Assembly: GCA_937893735.1 (NCBI GenBank)
Contig: CALBGD010000103.1
Location: forward strand, 1-17,907
Source: an uncultured Clostridia bacterium
GTDB lineage: Bacteria > Bacillota > Clostridia > Oscillospirales > Ruminococcaceae
Reading direction: 5' to 3'
Length of the DNA stretch: 17,907 nucleotides
Part shown: one piece after another, positions 1-7,078 of the stretch
Layout: each line of letters starts with the position of its first letter
Position numbering within the stretch: the stretch's first letter is position 1
The notes under the pieces: model-generated
Told to the model about the DNA's origin: nothing
What the model saw: only the letters and a program-made list of their open reading frames with translations
Databases searched by the model: none
Position numbers and translations under genes: made by a program

Positions 1-1
1 C

Positions 2-1456
2 AAGTTCGACTATGTAAACGCTGTTAGAGATGCTAAGCAGCTTTCTTCCGCTGACGTTACAATCGTTGACGATCAGAAGTTCAACGATTCTACCGCTGCT
101 GTAAATGGCAAGACAAAGGCTGACGAGGCTTGGACTGCTCTGAACGCTAACTGGAACAGAGGCGACGACAGCAAGCTTAACGATGGTCCTGACTATGTAG
201 ACATCACCTTTAAGTATGACGCTACCGGCGGCGCAGACGGTAAGACTTTCTGGTCCGCAACAGACGCAACTAACGGTGCAGATGTAGCCAATGTTAAGCT
301 GACCAACACTGCCAACGGTGGTTTCGGTATAAAGGCAGGCACTGTTGATGTTGCTAACGTAGTTGCTGACACTACAAAGCTGGTTAACGGCGATACAGTT
401 ACAGTAAGACTTAACAACCCCAACACTGCTATCTCTGCTGCTACAAACGCTGGTTCTAAGATAGTAACTTCTTCTATCGTTGAAGGTGTTAGTGCCGACG
501 CTATCAAGGCAGATGACGCTAACCTTGAAGTTAAACTCGATACCGTTAAGGACAGCGCCATGACTGAGACTATCAACGGCATCTATGACGCACTGAACGG
601 CGCTACTTTTGAGATTACGTATAATAATGCCGCAGCTACCAAAGTTGGCGATATGAAGATCAAGTTCGCTGATGATAATGGTGTTTCGGCTACAGGTGAG
701 GCTGGCGTTAAGCCTCTTACTCTTACCGTAAATGGCAAGAAGGTTAAGCTGGCTTATGAGTTTGGTGCTGATGGTACCCTGAAGATTGGTACAACCAACG
801 AGGCAGGCGACGCTATTGTTACTAACCTCGTTACACTGTCTGCTAAGGCCGCTACCGATACTAACGATTCAACTGGCACGATCTCTTACAAGATCAGCCT
901 TGAGAACAACAAGTTTGATACCTCTGTAAAGCCCAACGTTGAGGTTAAGGATCCGGTTAACATGTCCGTATCCAAGGCTAACTCCAACGATAAGGCAACA
1001 GCAGCTCTGACCTATTCTGACCACATGGTTCTCCAGACTGGTTCCAGAACTAAGGACTCCGTTGACTTCACCTTCAAGTACAGCACAGACGGCATGGGCG
1101 ACCTCAAGTCCAACCTCGACCTCTCCTCCAGAGCTAACGGTCTGAACACCAAGAACCTGTCCCTCGCTACACAGGCTGGCGCTAATACCGCTATCGACAA
1201 GATCGACAACGCTATCAACAAGGTTTCTATGGTTCGTGCAACCTTCGGTTCTATCCAGAACAGAATGGAGCACAAGATTGAGAACCTGACCACCAACTCT
1301 GAGAACCTGACTGAAGCTGAGTCCACTATCCGTGATACCGATATGGCTTCTGAGATGCTCAACTACACAAAGTACAACGTACTTCAGCAGGCAGCTCAGT
1401 CCATGCTCGCTCAGGCAAATCAGCAGCCGCAGTCCATTCTCCAGCTCCTCGGCTAA
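2..1456 (+). CDS. fliC: Flagellin, C-terminal part (5' end outside window)
   Basis: The reading frame is open from base 2, so the N-terminal D0/D1 region lies upstream and 484 residues are visible. The last ~95 residues are a textbook flagellin C-terminal domain: an ANTAIDKIDNAINKVS helix, then NRMEHKIENL, SENLTEAESTIRDTDMA, and the terminal MLAQANQQPQSILQLLG that packs in the filament core. Before it is a long, Thr/Asn/Ala/Asp-rich region typical of the surface-exposed D2/D3 domains. The codon set is narrow (GCT, GTT, AAC, TCC), matching a very highly expressed gene. A terminator follows directly, so it is probably monocistronic or last in its transcript. The VDxTFKY motif occurs twice (residues 66-72 and 354-360 of the fragment), suggesting an internal duplication. 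Identification is secure; the variable region cannot be assigned further. Confidence 0.96.
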   Translation, partial: KFDYVNAVRDAKQLSSADVTIVDDQKFNDSTAAVNGKTKADEAWTALNANWNRGDDSKLNDGPDYVDITFKYDATGGADGKTFWSATDATNGADVANVKLTNTANGGFGIKAGTVDVANVVADTTKLVNGDTVTVRLNNPNTAISAATNAGSKIVTSSIVEGVSADAIKADDANLEVKLDTVKDSAMTETINGIYDALNGATFEITYNNAAATKVGDMKIKFADDNGVSATGEAGVKPLTLTVNGKKVKLAYEFGADGTLKIGTTNEAGDAIVTNLVTLSAKAATDTNDSTGTISYKISLENNKFDTSVKPNVEVKDPVNMSVSKANSNDKATAALTYSDHMVLQTGSRTKDSVDFTFKYSTDGMGDLKSNLDLSSRANGLNTKNLSLATQAGANTAIDKIDNAINKVSMVRATFGSIQNRMEHKIENLTTNSENLTEAESTIRDTDMASEMLNYTKYNVLQQAAQSMLAQANQQPQSILQLLG

Positions 1457-1512
1457 TCCCTTCCGGATTGACGAAAGCTGCATGAATGCGGCATAAAAAT
1501 CTAAGCTTAGAG

Positions 1513-1542
1513 CCGCCCCGGTGCAAGCCGGGGCGGTTTTTT
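1513..1542 (+). terminator. Intrinsic terminator of the flagellin gene
   Basis: A perfect 9-bp GC-rich stem (CCGCCCCGG, 1513-1521, with CCGGGGCGG, 1528-1536) closes a 6-nt loop and is followed by six T residues (1537-1542). It lies 56 bases after the flagellin stop codon. Confidence 0.95.
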
Positions 1543-1552
1543 GTGTTTAGTA

Positions 1553-1581
1553 TTGCATTTTTCCCCGAAATGCTGTATAAT
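1553..1581 (+). promoter_or_regulatory. Sigma-A-like promoter of darA-holB-ricT
   Basis: TTGCAT (1553-1558) and TATAAT (1576-1581) are separated by 17 bases. Transcription would start near 1588, about 30 bases before the darA start and just upstream of its ribosome site. It lies directly after the flagellin terminator, so this operon is transcribed separately from the flagellin gene. Confidence 0.85.
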
Positions 1582-1618
1582 AGACAATGAGAAAATATAT
1601 CTCAGGAGGTAATTATCC

Positions 1619-1942
1619 GTGAAGCTGATTTTTGCTATTGTAAATAATGACGACAGCCATGCTGTTTCCTCGTCCCTCACCCAGAACGGTTTTCAGGCGA
1701 CAAAGCTCGCCTCCACCGGAGGTTTCCTGATGGCGGGAAACACCACGTTCATGATATGCTCCGAGGACGACAAGGTGGACGACGTTATAGACGTTATCAG
1801 CAAGCACAGCCACAAGCGCAAGCAGTTCGTGCCGAATTCCGCGAGCTACGGGCTGAGCAATTACACCAGCTTCCCCGTGGAGGTCTCCGTCGGCGGCGCG
1901 ACAATTTTCGTCACCAACATTGAGAGATTCGAGAAGGTATAA
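1619..1942 (+). CDS. darA: Cyclic-di-AMP receptor DarA/PstA (YaaQ family)
   Basis: This is a 107-residue PII-like protein of the DUF970 family, close to the usual ~109 residues. Visible family features are the N-terminal beta strand MKLIFAIV followed by a D-D-S turn, TKLASTGGFLMAGNTTFM in the ligand-binding region, and the C-terminal VSVGGATIFV strand. Family members bind cyclic-di-AMP as trimers; their downstream targets are poorly known. Translation starts at GTG with a strong CAGGAGGT site (1603-1610) eight bases upstream; no better ATG exists. Its stop codon overlaps the holB start (TAATG), implying translational coupling. The order darA-holB-ricT matches the Bacillus yaaQ-yaaR-holB-yaaT cluster, with yaaR absent. 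Confidence 0.95.
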   Translation: MKLIFAIVNNDDSHAVSSSLTQNGFQATKLASTGGFLMAGNTTFMICSEDDKVDDVIDVISKHSHKRKQFVPNSASYGLSNYTSFPVEVSVGGATIFVTNIERFEKV

Positions 1943-2907
1943 TGCGGCTGTACGGTAAAGAGAAGCTTGTCAGCCTGCTGAACGACACCGCCGCCGAAAA
2001 CCGCCTGCCCCACGCGATACTCCTCACCGGAGAAAAGGGGAGCGGCAAGCGCGTGATGGCGAAATACATCGCGAAGCAGTTCCTGTGCGGAGCCGAGCCG
2101 TGCGGGCACTGCCCCGTGTGCTCCAAGGTGGATTCCGACGGGCACCCGGACGTTATCTACGCCCTCAGCGAGTGTCAGGGGAAATACACGATAGACCGCA
2201 CAAACCGTCCGCACACCGTCCGCGATGTACTGGAATCCGTTGCGGTGAAGCCGAACGACGGCGACGTGAAAATCTACATCTTCGAGGACGCGGACACCAT
2301 GTCCCCGCAGGTTCAGGATACCCTCCTTAAAAATATCGAGGAGCCCCAGCCGTGGGTCAGGTACATCTTTCTCTGCGAGAACCCCGGGAATCTGCTGACA
2401 ACGATACGCTCCCGTGTGACGGAGTATTCCATGCCGGAATGCTCCCCGAAAGCCTGCGCGGAGTGCCTCGTGAACGAGTTCGGCACAGACCCCTCCAAGG
2501 CGCGGGAGCTGTCCGAGCTTATGTCCGGAAACATCGGCAAATGCCTTGAAACGCTGAACGGCGGCGATGAAGTGAAGCTCATGGAGCTCGCCCGCCGGTG
2601 CGCCCAGGGAATCGCCGCGAAGAACGGCTACGCGGTGTGCACGGCTCTTTCGGAGCTCTCGAAGCGCAGTGAATACGCGGGCACGCTGGAGTATCTCAGC
2701 GGCATACTGCGGGATTCGCTGGCGGTCCACGCGGGCACGGAGCTGAACTCCTGCGGCAAGGCGGAGGCAAAATCCGTTGCAAGGAGCTTCGATGAAGCCG
2801 CGATAACCTCCATGCTGGACAAGCTGTTCGAGGTGAATTCCAAGGCGCAGTCCGCAAACCTTAATCTCGCGCTGTGCTCCGCGTATCTCACGGCAGAATT
2901 ATTATAG
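1942..2907 (+). CDS. holB: DNA polymerase III subunit delta'
   Basis: This 321-residue AAA+ protein is part of the clamp loader that opens the sliding clamp at primer-template junctions. The sequence shows a Walker A-like loop GEKGSGKR (residues 30-37), a four-cysteine zinc module (C49, C54, C57, C60), a Walker B-like IFEDAD (113-118) and the family stretch TLLKNIEEPQPWVRYIFLCE (128-146 region). Where clamp-loader subunits normally carry the SRC arginine-finger motif, this protein has SRV (157-159 region), so Cys is replaced. Length and domain order fit the Firmicute HolB type. It starts one base inside the darA stop codon without a strong ribosome site of its own, so it likely depends on coupling. 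It sits between darA and ricT as in many Firmicutes. Confidence 0.94.
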   Translation: MRLYGKEKLVSLLNDTAAENRLPHAILLTGEKGSGKRVMAKYIAKQFLCGAEPCGHCPVCSKVDSDGHPDVIYALSECQGKYTIDRTNRPHTVRDVLESVAVKPNDGDVKIYIFEDADTMSPQVQDTLLKNIEEPQPWVRYIFLCENPGNLLTTIRSRVTEYSMPECSPKACAECLVNEFGTDPSKARELSELMSGNIGKCLETLNGGDEVKLMELARRCAQGIAAKNGYAVCTALSELSKRSEYAGTLEYLSGILRDSLAVHAGTELNSCGKAEAKSVARSFDEAAITSMLDKLFEVNSKAQSANLNLALCSAYLTAELL

Positions 2908-2923
2908 TTTAGATAGGAGTAAA

Positions 2924-4099
2924 ATGGATAACAATTATTTTACCGAAAAAATAGCCCCGAAGAACAAGCCCGAGGAAAAGCCGGCGCAGTCCGCTCCCCG
3001 GCAGAAAATAAACCCCGATGAATTCGTGGAGCACCGCCAGAACCACCCGAACAACGAGGAAAAGCGCCCCCAGCGCGCCCCCCGGCAGGAGCGTCCTGAC
3101 CGTCAGGAGCGTCCTCAGCGCCCCGAGCGTCAGGAACGAGCTGAACGCCCGGAAAAGCCGGAACGTCCGGAGCGTGCAGAGCGCCGCGAAAACTCCCCCA
3201 AGCCGGAAAAGAAACCCGCAGACCCGGGCGCAGTCGTAGAGATAATCGGCGTGCGCTTCAAGGACGTGGGAAAGGTGTACTATTTCGCGCCGAACGGTGT
3301 CGCATTCGAGCAGGGCGACAGGGCGATAGTGGAGACCGCCCGCGGTATCGAGTGCGGCGATATAGTCCTCACCAACCGCACCGTTCCTGAGAGCACGATA
3401 GTTTCCCCGCTGAAAAGCATAATCCGAAAGGCGACCCCCGCCGACATAAAGCAGCTCGAGGAAAAGCGCCGTCAGGAAAAGGAGATAATGCAGGTGTTCG
3501 GCGAAAAGATCGCCCAGCACAGGCTCGACATGAAGCCTATCGACGTTGACTGCACCTTTGACGGGAGCAAGATACTGTTCTACTTCACGTCAGACGGCAG
3601 GGTGGATTTCCGCGACCTTGTAAAGGATCTCGCCTCCGTTTACCGCACACGTATCGAGCTGCGGCAGATAGGCGTCCGCGACGAGGCGAAAATGCTCGGC
3701 GGACTCGGAATATGCGGCAGACCGTTCTGCTGTTCCAGCTTCCTCGGGGAGTTCCAGCCGGTTTCCATCAAGATGGCTAAGGAGCAGTCCCTGTCGCTCA
3801 ATCCGACAAAGATCTCCGGCACCTGCGGCAGGCTTATGTGCTGCCTGAAATACGAGCAGAACTGCTACGAGGAGTTCCTCCGCACAACCCCGAAGGTCGG
3901 CGCTTATGTCGAGACCTCCGAGGGCAGGGGCAGGGTCAGCGAAACAAACCTGCTCACCGGGATACTGAAAGTACAGCTGGACAAGAACCCCGACGCGCCG
4001 ATAACCGTAAACAAGGCGGACGTAAAGCTGCTAAAAGACGGTCAGGTGCGCATCAGCCGCGATGAAATGAAAGCGCTGAAAAATCTCGAGGATAAGTAA
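2924..4099 (+). CDS. ricT: RicT/YaaT PSP1-domain protein with long N-terminal tail
   Basis: This is a 391-residue member of the PSP1/YaaT family. In Bacillus, RicT forms an iron-sulfur complex with RicA and RicF that works with RNase Y in mRNA maturation and affects development. The conserved core starts near residue 103 (VVEIIGVRFKDVGKVYYF). It contains the cysteine-rich signature ICGRPFCC (263-270) and TCGRLMCCLKYEQNC (300-314), candidate Fe-S ligands. The Bacillus protein is about 275 residues; the extra ~100 here is a disordered Arg/Pro/Glu-rich tail with RPERQE-like repeats (residues 47-100). The start ATG has an AGGAGT site (2915-2920) three bases upstream, tighter than usual. It is third in the darA operon. 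No RicA or RicF gene is visible in this window. Confidence 0.93.
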   Translation: MDNNYFTEKIAPKNKPEEKPAQSAPRQKINPDEFVEHRQNHPNNEEKRPQRAPRQERPDRQERPQRPERQERAERPEKPERPERAERRENSPKPEKKPADPGAVVEIIGVRFKDVGKVYYFAPNGVAFEQGDRAIVETARGIECGDIVLTNRTVPESTIVSPLKSIIRKATPADIKQLEEKRRQEKEIMQVFGEKIAQHRLDMKPIDVDCTFDGSKILFYFTSDGRVDFRDLVKDLASVYRTRIELRQIGVRDEAKMLGGLGICGRPFCCSSFLGEFQPVSIKMAKEQSLSLNPTKISGTCGRLMCCLKYEQNCYEEFLRTTPKVGAYVETSEGRGRVSETNLLTGILKVQLDKNPDAPITVNKADVKLLKDGQVRISRDEMKALKNLEDK

Positions 4100-4106
4100 A
4101 AAGTAT

Positions 4107-4268
4107 GGTCACCTCTAAAAACCTCCTTCACGGCAGATTTCTATGACTTATATCATCTGCTTCGTTGTCAAACCTTGAAATACATCAAGTATTCCTGCGG
4201 TTTGACGCCTAGCATCTGATATAAGTCATGTACGAAATCTGCTCGTGTCCCGGTTTTTAGAGGTGACC
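4107..4268. mobile_element. MITE-like 162-bp palindromic element
   Basis: The ends are perfect 17-bp inverted repeats (4107-4123 and 4252-4268, GGTCACCTCTAAAAACC and its complement). Inside, further paired blocks (CAGATTTC, ATGACTTATAT, GTCAAACC and their complements) make almost the whole element one long hairpin with a small centre near 4180. The element is flanked on both sides by GTAT (4103-4106 and 4269-4272), which looks like a 4-bp target duplication. It carries no plausible gene. It sits between the ricT stop codon and the ricT terminator, so it is transcribed in the ricT 3' end. It could instead be a structured RNA or a REP-like element; without genome copies, mobility is an inference. 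Confidence 0.7.
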
Positions 4269-4284
4269 GTATCTAATAAGACTG

Positions 4285-4314
4285 TCGGGAGGCGAAAGCC
4301 TCCCGATTTGTTTT
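4285..4314 (+). terminator. Terminator of the darA-holB-ricT operon
   Basis: A 9-bp stem (TCGGGAGGC, 4285-4293, with GCCTCCCGA, 4298-4306) closed by a GAAA tetraloop is followed by TTTGTTTT. The T-run overlaps the stop codon of the convergent gene at 4313-4315. Confidence 0.9.
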
Positions 4315-5686
4315 ATCCTGTGCGCTGAGTTCCAAAGCGGATAAAGTTGTATTCCTTGGATATCGCGTCCCATGTGGGAGCCCCTACCAGACCTGAAACC
4401 GGCAGCCCGAAAAGCTCCTGAAACACCCGCACGGCGTTTTCCGTCTGGGTGCCGTAATACCCCGAGACCGGTATCTCCGGGAAATCCCGGTACGTCCTGC
4501 CGATAAGGTTGAGGTACGTCTGGAGCGCCCGCACATCGTTGTTGCTCAGCCCCGGGGTCAGGATATATCCGGGATAGAGCGCGGCGGTGTCTCCCGCATA
4601 ATCAGCCGGAAGCCCTGCGGCTATATCGTTGTATATTCCCTGAATAAGCGTCCATGTCCGGAAATCAACGACCCCGTTCACCGGAAGCCCGTAGAACGAC
4701 TGAAACGCGCGCACCTGCTGTTCCGTTTCATTCCCGAAAACTCCGTTCGCAGGGCCCGACGGCACCGCCGGGTTAAAATATGCGATGACGTTCAGGTAGT
4801 ATTGCAGATAGCTTACGAATATCCCGTAATCCCCGTTGGAAAGCTGGTCGGGGAAGCCGCCTTCCACCTCGGACGGGCGCAGCCCCTCGGAAGTGAGCTC
4901 CGCGAGATTCTTCACGGCAACGTAGATGTACTTTATCTGGTACCACGTCGCCTTGTTGACTATCCCCGTCTGCGGAAGCCCGAAAATCCCCTGAAACACC
5001 CGCACTGCCTCGGCGGTGCTTTCGCGGTAGAATCCGTTCGCCGGGGCGATTTTCGGGATAGCCGGGTAGTTGTCGGCTATGCGGTTCAGCTCCACCTGAA
5101 GAATACGCACCTCGTTGCCGGAGCTGCCCAGTCCGAACGGAGTTCCCGGATAGCTGCCGAGAAACGGCTCAACGGCGGCATTCCGAACGATATCTATATC
5201 GCTGCCGTAGTAGTATTGCAGCATCTCGTAGGGAGTATATCCCCGGTTCGCAAGGTCGACAGTCCCCCACTGCGAAAGCCCCTGGCAGGTCACGGAGGTG
5301 CCGTTGCAGAACTGCGTGAACAGCGGCTCAACGCTCCCACGGCGCACAACGTAATTATTGAATATCTCGTCCACTATGCGGCTGATGTTGCTGAAAACGT
5401 CCCTGCCGTAAACGAACGCCTGATCGTACTGCGTGGAGCTGGTTATGTCGAAATCATAGCCGCGGCTGCGGTACCACTCCGTGTATACGCGGTTGAGCGC
5501 AAAGGATATCTGCGCGTATATATTCGCCCGGATAGCCGCCTCCGGCCATGTGGGGTATATTTCGCTGCTCGCCACATTCTTTATGTAGTCCGGAAAGGTC
5601 AGCGTGACGTTCTGCGCGCTGGAATCCGGCGTACCGAGGTGCACCGTGATGGTCTCCGGTATGGTTGGGGTAAGGGAATCAGGCAT
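4313..5686 (-). CDS. SpoIID-like protein with three peptidoglycan-binding repeats
   Basis: This is a 457-residue protein. Residues ~28-170 resemble the SpoIID/LytB lytic transglycosylase fold: SSEIYPTWPEAAIRANIYAQ (41-60) parallels the family's E-M-P...EALKAQA region, with Glu42 at the likely catalytic position, and GLSQWGTVDLANRGYTPYEM (136-155) parallels the family's SQ-W/Y-G...A...G-Y motif before the YYYG end. C127 and C134 lie just before it. Three PG_binding_1 modules follow (about 188-250, 284-347 and 379-441), each with N-x-V-R-x-LQ/FVSYLQ, G-x-F/Y-G/R-x-x-T and a V-R-x-FQ...FGLP...G core. No signal peptide or transmembrane segment is visible. The start overlaps the upstream gene's end by 8 bases. 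It is probably a cortex or spore-surface factor, but this is inferred from SpoIID kinship only. Confidence 0.82.
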   Translation of the reverse strand: MPDSLTPTIPETITVHLGTPDSSAQNVTLTFPDYIKNVASSEIYPTWPEAAIRANIYAQISFALNRVYTEWYRSRGYDFDITSSTQYDQAFVYGRDVFSNISRIVDEIFNNYVVRRGSVEPLFTQFCNGTSVTCQGLSQWGTVDLANRGYTPYEMLQYYYGSDIDIVRNAAVEPFLGSYPGTPFGLGSSGNEVRILQVELNRIADNYPAIPKIAPANGFYRESTAEAVRVFQGIFGLPQTGIVNKATWYQIKYIYVAVKNLAELTSEGLRPSEVEGGFPDQLSNGDYGIFVSYLQYYLNVIAYFNPAVPSGPANGVFGNETEQQVRAFQSFYGLPVNGVVDFRTWTLIQGIYNDIAAGLPADYAGDTAALYPGYILTPGLSNNDVRALQTYLNLIGRTYRDFPEIPVSGYYGTQTENAVRVFQELFGLPVSGLVGAPTWDAISKEYNFIRFGTQRTG

Positions 5687-6779
5687 CTGGCACCTCCGTA
5701 AGGTCGGGCTCTGTATCCGTTATCGTTTCACTTTCTCCGCCGTTGGTGCTGGGGATCATCGCCGCCCGCTGAACAGACAGTATCCCCTCGAAAACTGGCA
5801 GGCCGCGCACGCTCACCGGGCGGAAGCCCTCAGCCGTTATATCCGCGTCATACAGCGCGTAGGGCTGCACTCCGCTGTCCGGCTTCTGCGACAGCGCCAC
5901 CGGCGGCGCGGGGAGTATTACCTCCTCCGTCTGACCGCTGACGTCTGTGGTGAGCGTGTAGAACGTATGCGGCTTCCCGCCTATCACCTTGGTGACCGTT
6001 ATCTTTGCGTCCGGCACCGGCAGCGCATTCCGCGCGGTATACGTCCGGAACTGTACGGAGCCCTGCCGGGGATTCGCCCGCATGAACTCGTCAAAGGTCT
6101 GGAACACCTGTTCGGGAGGCGCCGGATAGCCGCTGTTTTCCTGCTGGACAAGCGGCTTTATGTCGTCCCGGGAGTTCACCGGGGACTGCTGGCTCTCGAA
6201 GCTCCGCCGCCCGAGCTGCTCCGCCTGCCCCGTTCCGCTCTCCGGGATAACGCCGAGCGCCTCGCTTCCGGCTGGGGTGGATTCCGTGTGCTCGCCCTGC
6301 TTCGGGAACTGCGGAGCCTGCTCCGGCTCGCGTTCTCCGGTTATGTTGTTGTTCTCGTTCGGGACGGCGGCGTTCGTTTCGTCCACCTGCACAACGTCTC
6401 CGGAAAGCTGCGGAGGAAGCTCGTCAAATGCCGGGCGCTCCGAAGCGGGCTCACAGCCGTCAGGCTGGGACATTCCCATCTCGGAGAATATCTTCTCGAT
6501 GTTTTCCATCGCGGACTTATCCTCGGAATACCCTATGATCTGCGGGCGGCGCTCCTCCTTTTCGGGGGGAGGGCTGTCCCCGGCGCACTCCTCCTGCGGG
6601 GGCTCCGGGGGATTCTCCTGCGGGGCTGTCTGAGCGGGGGCGGGCGGTTCCGGCGCGGCGGGCTCCGGCTCCTCGGGGAGCATTTCCGGGAAGCTCAGCT
6701 TCTCAGGGACTGCCGCCGCCTTGCTGTATTCCATAAGCTCACGCTTGTATTTTTCAACAAGCCTCTTCATGTCGTCCAT
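5679..6779 (-). CDS. Pro/Glu-rich protein with C-terminal beta-sandwich-like domain
   Basis: This is a 366-residue protein with no recognised family name. The N-terminus (1-22) is a charged helix, and residues ~30-230 are low complexity, rich in Pro, Glu, Gln and Ser, and likely disordered. Residues ~240-343 form a compact domain: VQFRTYTARNALPVPDAKIT, a D-V-S-G-Q-T turn, EVILPAPPVAL, then YALYDADITAEGFRPVSV and PVFEGILSVQRAAMIP. This pattern resembles carboxypeptidase-regulatory-like (transthyretin-type) beta sandwiches that present ligands or act as adhesive modules. No signal peptide is seen. A strong AGGAGGT site (6784-6790) precedes the ATG by four bases. It is the first gene of a two-gene operon with the SpoIID-like protein, which it overlaps by 8 bases, so the two products probably work together. 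Function is unknown. Confidence 0.78.
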   Translation of the reverse strand: MDDMKRLVEKYKRELMEYSKAAAVPEKLSFPEMLPEEPEPAAPEPPAPAQTAPQENPPEPPQEECAGDSPPPEKEERRPQIIGYSEDKSAMENIEKIFSEMGMSQPDGCEPASERPAFDELPPQLSGDVVQVDETNAAVPNENNNITGEREPEQAPQFPKQGEHTESTPAGSEALGVIPESGTGQAEQLGRRSFESQQSPVNSRDDIKPLVQQENSGYPAPPEQVFQTFDEFMRANPRQGSVQFRTYTARNALPVPDAKITVTKVIGGKPHTFYTLTTDVSGQTEEVILPAPPVALSQKPDSGVQPYALYDADITAEGFRPVSVRGLPVFEGILSVQRAAMIPSTNGGESETITDTEPDLTEVPDA

Positions 6780-6807
6780 ATTTACCTCCTGTTATGGTTT
6801 TTGGTTG

Positions 6808-6815
6808 ATTATATG
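6808..6815 (-). promoter_or_regulatory. Candidate -10 element (CATATAAT) of the SpoIID-like operon
   Basis: On the minus strand CATATAAT lies 29 bases before the start codon at 6779, correctly placed for a ~20-base leader. It contains a sigma-A TATAAT, but the hexamer 17 bases upstream (GAATCA) is a poor TTGACA match. CATA-type -10 elements are typical of sporulation sigma factors E, G and K, so a sporulation promoter is possible but not shown. Confidence 0.5.
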
Positions 6816-6849
6816 CGGAAGGTTTCCGTTTGATTCGGACGGCGCGCAG

Positions 6850-6885
6850 ATTCATTTTTCGCAGTCCTTTTTGCGAAAAATGAAT
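6850..6885. repeat. Perfect 14-bp inverted repeat in divergent control region
   Basis: ATTCATTTTTCGCA (6850-6863) is repeated exactly inverted at 6872-6885 with an 8-base gap. No T-run follows on either strand, so it is not a normal terminator. It lies 14 bases upstream of the minus-strand promoter region and 62 bases upstream of the plus-strand -35. It could be an operator for either operon. The rest of 6780-7078 holds only the promoters and ribosome sites listed separately. Confidence 0.65.
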
Positions 6886-6947
6886 AACTCTGTTTGTGGA
6901 TAATTCACAAAAATGCAGGTTTCTCTTAAAAAAAATGCGTGTAGAAG

Positions 6948-6976
6948 TTGCACTTTCAATGAATGTGTGCTATAAT
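6948..6976 (+). promoter_or_regulatory. Strong sigma-A-like promoter of the ABC importer operon
   Basis: TTGCAC (6948-6953) and TATAAT (6971-6976) are 17 bases apart. The predicted start near 6983 gives a leader of about 95 bases before the ATG at 7079. The leader has no recognisable T-box or known riboswitch signature. Confidence 0.88.
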
Positions 6977-7078
6977 ATATAATGTGCGTAAGAGCTTTAC
7001 TGGTCAAAAGCCATAAAGCGCCAAAGTCCAAAAGCGCACGGACGACATAAAAACATGGACAAACAAGGAGAAACAAAA

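Noticed and set aside
1861..2730. Minus-strand open frame opposite holB
   Set aside because: Antisense shadow of a well-conserved clamp-loader gene; no motif and no upstream ribosome site.
4377..5125. Direct DNA repeats or a CRISPR-like array
   Set aside because: The periodicity comes from three diverged peptidoglycan-binding modules of one protein, not from identical DNA repeats.
4802..6833. Long plus-strand open frames opposite the SpoIID-like and Pro/Glu-rich genes
   Set aside because: The minus-strand genes have domains, ribosome sites and coupling; the plus-strand translations show no recognisable motifs or ribosome sites.
6977..7078. T-box or other amino-acid riboswitch before the TrpX-like gene
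   Set aside because: The ~95-base leader lacks a T-box sequence, a terminator/antiterminator pair and long stems.
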